Below, one piece after another: positions 61,619 to 64,000 of a stretch of 64,000 nucleotides of DNA. Made by a program: the position numbers and the translations under genes. Origin of the DNA: Candidatus Ozemibacter sibiricus. GTDB taxonomy: Bacteria; Muiribacteriota; Ozemobacteria; Ozemobacterales; Ozemobacteraceae. The stretch lies in NCBI GenBank assembly GCA_003327425.1, contig QOQW01000005.1:124001-188000 (forward strand). Reading direction: 5' to 3'. The notes below the pieces were generated by a model that was given only the letters and a program-made list of their open reading frames with translations, was not told the DNA's origin and searched no databases. Every line of letters starts with the position of its first letter. Position 1 is the first letter of the stretch.

Positions 61619-62947
61619 TCAGAGTTCGGCGAAGAACTGGCGGAAGGCGCGGCGGGCTTCGGCGATGATGGCGGCGCGCCGGTCGTCGCCGGGCTCCCCC
61701 GAGAGGTCGCCGAACAGCCCGAAATTGGCGTTCATCGGCGTGAACTGCTTGTGCCCGGGGAAGGTGATGTAGCGCACCAGGGCGCCGAGCATGGTGGCGG
61801 GCGGCGGGTCGACCAGCGTCTTGCCCAGGGTGAGGCGGGCGGCATTGAAGCCGGCCAGCAGGCCGGTGCCGGTCGATTCGGTGTAGCCCTCGACGCCGGT
61901 CAACTGCCCGGCGATGAACCAGTTGGGCCGGTCTTTGACCTGCAGGGTGGTGGTGAGGATCTTGGGGGAGTACAAGTAAGCGTTGCGGTGCATCTGGCCC
62001 AGGCGCACGAACTTCGCCTGGCGCAACGCGGGGATGAGCCGGAAGACCCGTTCCTGTTCGCCATGGACGAGGTTGGTCTGGCACCCGACCAGGTTGTACA
62101 AGCTCGACAGCAGGTTGTCCTGGCGTAGTTGCAGCACGGCATAGGGGCGCCGCTTGGTGCGCGGATCGATCAGCCCCACCGGTTTGAACGGGCCGAACCG
62201 CAACGCTTCGACCCCGGTCGCGGCGATCTGCTCGATGGGCTGGCAGGCGCAGAAGAACTGCTTGCGGGCCTCCTTCTCGAAGGCCGGCAGCTCGATCTTC
62301 CTGGCCTTCAACAATTCCGCGACGAAGGTCTCGTATTCTTCCTTGGTCAGCGGACAGTTGATGTGGTCGCCCTTCGCCTCGGGATGGTAGCGGTCGGCCC
62401 GGAAGGCATGGTTCAGGTCGATGCTGTCGGCCTCGACGATCGGGGCGATGGCGTCGAAGAACGACAGATGCTTGTGGCCGAACTTCTTGGCCAGGAACTG
62501 CAGCATCGCCGGCGAGGTCAGGGGGCCGGTGGCGACGATGACCAGCCCTTCCTCGGGGATCGAGTCAGCCTCTTCGTTGATGAATTCGACCAGGCTGTGG
62601 CCTTTGACATAGCGGGTGATCTCGCGGGCGAAGGCGTCGCGATCGACCGCCAGAGCATTGCCCGCCGGAACCCGGTATTTGTAGGCGGTGTCGAGGATGT
62701 AGCTGCCGAAGGCCCGCAGTTCCTCTTTCAGCAGACCGGAGGCGCGATCCGGAAGGTTGCTGCCCAGGGAATTGCTGCAGACCAGCTCGGCCAGCAGGTC
62801 GGTCTGGTGCGCTCCGGTCCCGACGCGCGGCCGCATCTCGTACAAGCGGACGGGAATGCCGCGGCGCACGAGCTGGAACGTCGCTTCGGTACCGGCCAGG
62901 CCTCCTCCGATGATGGTGACGGGAGCAGGATTATTCTTCTTGGGCAC
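61619..62947 (-). CDS. trmFO: Methylenetetrahydrofolate-tRNA (uracil-5-)-methyltransferase
   Basis: From the GTG at 62945-62947 the protein has 442 residues, the normal TrmFO length. An N-terminal FAD-binding Rossmann fold (VTIIGGGLAGTEAT) is followed by family markers such as LYEMRP, AELVCSNSLGS, FFDAIAPIVEADSID and GVEGYTESTGTGLLAGFNAAR. The enzyme methylates U54 of tRNA using methylenetetrahydrofolate. Its start overlaps the topA stop by 17 bp, a common pairing in bacteria that have TrmFO. The GTG start is set by the MPKKNNPAPVTIIGGG N-terminus. Confidence 0.96.
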   Translation of the reverse strand: MPKKNNPAPVTIIGGGLAGTEATFQLVRRGIPVRLYEMRPRVGTGAHQTDLLAELVCSNSLGSNLPDRASGLLKEELRAFGSYILDTAYKYRVPAGNALAVDRDAFAREITRYVKGHSLVEFINEEADSIPEEGLVIVATGPLTSPAMLQFLAKKFGHKHLSFFDAIAPIVEADSIDLNHAFRADRYHPEAKGDHINCPLTKEEYETFVAELLKARKIELPAFEKEARKQFFCACQPIEQIAATGVEALRFGPFKPVGLIDPRTKRRPYAVLQLRQDNLLSSLYNLVGCQTNLVHGEQERVFRLIPALRQAKFVRLGQMHRNAYLYSPKILTTTLQVKDRPNWFIAGQLTGVEGYTESTGTGLLAGFNAARLTLGKTLVDPPPATMLGALVRYITFPGHKQFTPMNANFGLFGDLSGEPGDDRRAAIIAEARRAFRQFFAEL

Positions 62948-64000
62948 CCGATCCTCCTTCTCCTGCGGCCATCCGACGATACTTGCAGGCCTTGTTGGAG
63001 CACTTGATGTGCTGGCCCAGTTTCTTGGTGGTGTGCCAGACCAGCGGGGCTTGACACTCGGGGCAGAGTTCGCCGGTGGGCTTTTCCCAGGTGGTCAGCA
63101 TGCAATCGGGATACCGGGAGCACCCATAGAAGACCCGGCGATTCCGCGACTTCTTGATGACCACCTGCCCGCCGCACCCGGGCAACGGACAGGCCACGCC
63201 CGCTGCCTGCACCAGGCGCCGGGTCGTCTTGCACTCGGGATACTTCGAGCAGGCCATGAACCGCCCGAACCGTCCGTTGCGGATGACCATCGGGGCGCCG
63301 CAGGTCTCGCAGGTCTGGTCGGTGGCCTCGACGGCGGGGCCGTTCTTTTCCTTGTACTCGTCGAGAATCTTGCGCAGGGCCACCGGACCGGTCGGGCTGC
63401 CCCCGGCGAACAGCAACAGGTCGTCGGGAATGTTCTCGGTCGAGCGGCAGGTGGGATACCCGGAGCAGGCCAGGAACTTGCCGGTGCGGCCGAGCTTGAC
63501 CAGCATGGGCTTGCCGCATTTCTCGCAGACGCAGTCGGACTGGACCTGCGCGCGCTCGAGCTCGGCATCGACCTTCTTGAGATCGGCCAGGAAGGGGGTG
63601 TAGAACTCCTGCAGCACCCGAACCCAATCCTTCTTGCCCTCTTCCACCTCGTCGAGTTCGCTTTCCATGCGGGCGGTGAAGCCGGGGTTGATGATGTCGC
63701 CGAAGCTGCCGGTCAGCACCTGCATGGCCAGGAAGGCCGCATCGGACGGGCGGAACCGGCCCTCCACCTTGCGCACATAGCCGCGCTGCTGGATCGTTTC
63801 GATGATCGTGGCGTAGGTGCTGGGCCGGCCGATCCCTTCCTTTTCGAGGGTCTTGATCAGGCTCGATTCGGAATAGCGGGGCGGCGGCGCGGTGAAGTTC
63901 TGCTTCTGATCGAGCCCCGCCAAGCTCACCCGCTCTCCTTCGGCCACCTCGGGCAGACGCTGTCGGCCCTCGTCGGTGGGCCCGGCCCCCTCGGCGAGGG
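62931..64000 (-). CDS. topA: DNA topoisomerase I, C-terminal part (5' end outside window)
   Basis: The frame is open to the right edge, so the toprim domain and active-site Tyr lie outside. The visible 356 residues include the end of the catalytic core (PPRYSESSLIKTLEKEGIGRPSTYATIIETIQ...), the RYVRK-like GYVRKVEG segment and four C-terminal zinc-ribbon domains (CEKCGKPMLVKLGRTGKFLACSGYPTC, CETCGAPM..., CPLPGCGGQV..., CPECQAPL...). The first two ribbons are separated by a helical stretch of about 30 residues. The enzyme relaxes negative supercoils. It is followed by trmFO with a 17-bp overlap. Confidence 0.96.
   Translation of the reverse strand, partial: LAEGAGPTDEGRQRLPEVAEGERVSLAGLDQKQNFTAPPPRYSESSLIKTLEKEGIGRPSTYATIIETIQQRGYVRKVEGRFRPSDAAFLAMQVLTGSFGDIINPGFTARMESELDEVEEGKKDWVRVLQEFYTPFLADLKKVDAELERAQVQSDCVCEKCGKPMLVKLGRTGKFLACSGYPTCRSTENIPDDLLLFAGGSPTGPVALRKILDEYKEKNGPAVEATDQTCETCGAPMVIRNGRFGRFMACSKYPECKTTRRLVQAAGVACPLPGCGGQVVIKKSRNRRVFYGCSRYPDCMLTTWEKPTGELCPECQAPLVWHTTKKLGQHIKCSNKACKYRRMAAGEGGSGAQEE

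Overview
The window is about 64 kb of high-GC (roughly two thirds G+C by eye) bacterial chromosome with tightly packed genes, short intergenic gaps and E. coli-like sigma-70 promoters. Gene content suggests an anaerobic or microaerophilic Gram-negative-type bacterium: a four-subunit PorGDAB-type 2-oxoacid:ferredoxin oxidoreductase, folate-dependent TrmFO, MutS2, a second-class EF-G, periplasmic lytic transglycosylases, lipoproteins, and many partner-switching proteins (three SpoIIE-type phosphatases and two STAS proteins). No 16S rRNA, tRNA or other firm lineage marker is present. My best guess, by inference only, is a deep-branching lineage such as the Riflebacteria/Ozemobacteria rather than a well-known phylum.

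Layout. 1-4290: two overlapping membrane SpoIIE-type phosphatases. 4340-14749 (minus): a complete SrfB-SrfA-SrfC operon followed by a Sel1-repeat protein, read from a TTGCAT-17-TATAAT promoter. 14984-18133: an unknown protein, then a PAS histidine kinase and a LuxR-type response regulator. 18397-24852: a secreted beta-propeller protein, a tiny secreted protein, two tandem lysozyme-like proteins (the first with a damaged 5' end), a DUF3298-like protein and a pyruvate-kinase-like protein without the usual C-terminal domain. 24937-30415 (minus): two small envelope proteins, porGDAB and a degenerate nucleotide-cyclase-like protein. 30883-37756 (minus): mutS2, glmS, a TPR protein and a zinc-ribbon membrane protein. 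37971-43232: a receiver-DUF2225 protein (plus), then a four-gene minus-strand operon of STAS, cNMP-binding/MinD-like ATPase fusion, di-iron/MBL-fold protein and SpoIIE phosphatase, plus a divergent zinc-ribbon protein. 43320-52072: a YihY protein, a 5'-nucleotidase, a dolichol-kinase-like protein, EF-G2 and a lytic transglycosylase ending in a 21-bp hairpin. 52168-55690: a lower-GC island with an excisionase-like HTH protein, an RHH/MazF module, a MntA/HepT module and a 55-bp direct repeat that carries an intrinsic terminator. 55717-61389: STAS, an unknown protein and a 1446-residue lipoprotein. 61619-64000 (minus): trmFO and the 3' part of topA.

The strongest candidates for undescribed biology are the STAS / cNMP-MinD / di-iron / phosphatase operon (39294-42680), which looks like a partner switch with an oxygen or redox sensor and an ATPase built in, and the srfBAC-Sel1 operon (4340-14749), in which SrfC carries GTPase-like motifs and SrfB an actin/Hsp70-like ATPase core.
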